In this document: one piece after another, positions 6,062 through 6,214 of the stretch
Layout of the letters: each line of letters starts with the position of its first letter
How positions within the stretch are numbered: position 1 is the first letter of the stretch
DNA from: Acidobacteriaceae bacterium
GTDB lineage: Bacteria; Acidobacteriota; Terriglobia; Terriglobales; Acidobacteriaceae
Assembly: GCA_003140705.1 (NCBI GenBank)
Contig: PLKU01000436.1
Location: forward strand, 1 to 6,214
Direction: 5' to 3'
DNA length: 6,214 nucleotides
Program-made: the position numbers and the translations under genes
Notes under the pieces: model-generated
Database searches by the model: none
The model's input: the letters and a program-made list of their open reading frames with translations, nothing else
Told to the model about the DNA's origin: nothing

Positions 6062-6214
6062 TTAGTCAGCGCACCATTCTGCCGAGGCGACGGAATGGCC
6101 TGTCGGTCGCAGGATATCGGCCTCGACTCGCTTAACCTCAAGCTGGCTGAAGCTTGCACTCAGACTGATCGAGCCGCCGGGCTCGACAGCCGGCAAATCG
6201 TCCAGTCTCCCCTC
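6062..6214 (-). CDS. unidentified protein, C-terminal 50 residues (partial)
   Basis: A minus-strand frame is open from the right edge to TAA at 6064-6062, giving 50 residues before the stop. The segment includes LPAVEPGGSISLSASFSQLE and then VKRVEADILRPTGHSVASAE, ending WCAD. The other two minus-strand frames stop early. The alternating polar and hydrophobic residues suggest beta-strands, like the closing sheet of a multi-domain protein. I do not recognise the family. It shares the strand of the NRPS module but lies about 610 bases upstream of it, so the two need not share a promoter. The antisense plus-strand frame over the same bases is also open to the window edge, so coding here rests on composition and the plausible strand pattern alone. 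Confidence 0.45.
   Translation of the reverse strand, partial: EGRLDDLPAVEPGGSISLSASFSQLEVKRVEADILRPTGHSVASAEWCAD

Noticed and set aside
6062..6214. Plus-strand frame open to the right edge, antisense to the partial gene
   Set aside because: It starts directly after a stop at 6059-6061, and the sequence looks less protein-like than the minus-strand frame.

Overview
The window is the inner part of a nonribosomal peptide synthetase (NRPS) gene cluster with a degraded-looking flank on the right. It is moderately GC-rich bacterial DNA with tightly packed genes. The lineage cannot be fixed from this window. The gene types fit a soil or biofilm secondary-metabolite producer (for example Acidobacteriota, Proteobacteria or Myxococcota), and that is inference only.

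Layout, left to right. (1) Bases 1-197, plus strand: the last 65 or so codons of an NRPS protein that ends in a peptidyl carrier protein (PCP) domain and has no thioesterase. (2) Bases 300-1340, plus strand: a complete stand-alone Fe(II)/2-oxoglutarate dioxygenase of the TauD/SyrP type, which should hydroxylate an amino acid, probably while it is tethered to a PCP. (3) Bases 1341-1409: a short convergent gap holding a strong two-part hairpin that runs into the 3' end of the next gene. (4) Bases 1410-5450, minus strand: a complete 1346-residue NRPS module, condensation - adenylation - PCP - thioesterase. Its ten-residue specificity code reads DLFNNALTYK, a known alanine code. Its thioesterase has cysteine instead of serine as nucleophile. 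(5) Bases 5451-6061: about 600 bases without a convincing intact gene. They hold a minus-strand fragment resembling the N-terminus of a ribbon-helix-helix DNA-binding/mobilization protein. (6) Bases 6062-6214, minus strand: the last 50 codons of an unidentified gene running off the right edge.

Working model: the plus-strand NRPS builds an intermediate and holds it on its terminal PCP, and the SyrP-like enzyme hydroxylates one residue of the chain. The minus-strand module then accepts the chain through its LCL-type condensation domain, adds alanine, and releases the product with its Cys-type thioesterase. The final two-protein step is therefore encoded by convergent genes rather than by one operon. 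No transporter, MbtH-like protein, phosphopantetheinyl transferase or cluster regulator lies within the window.
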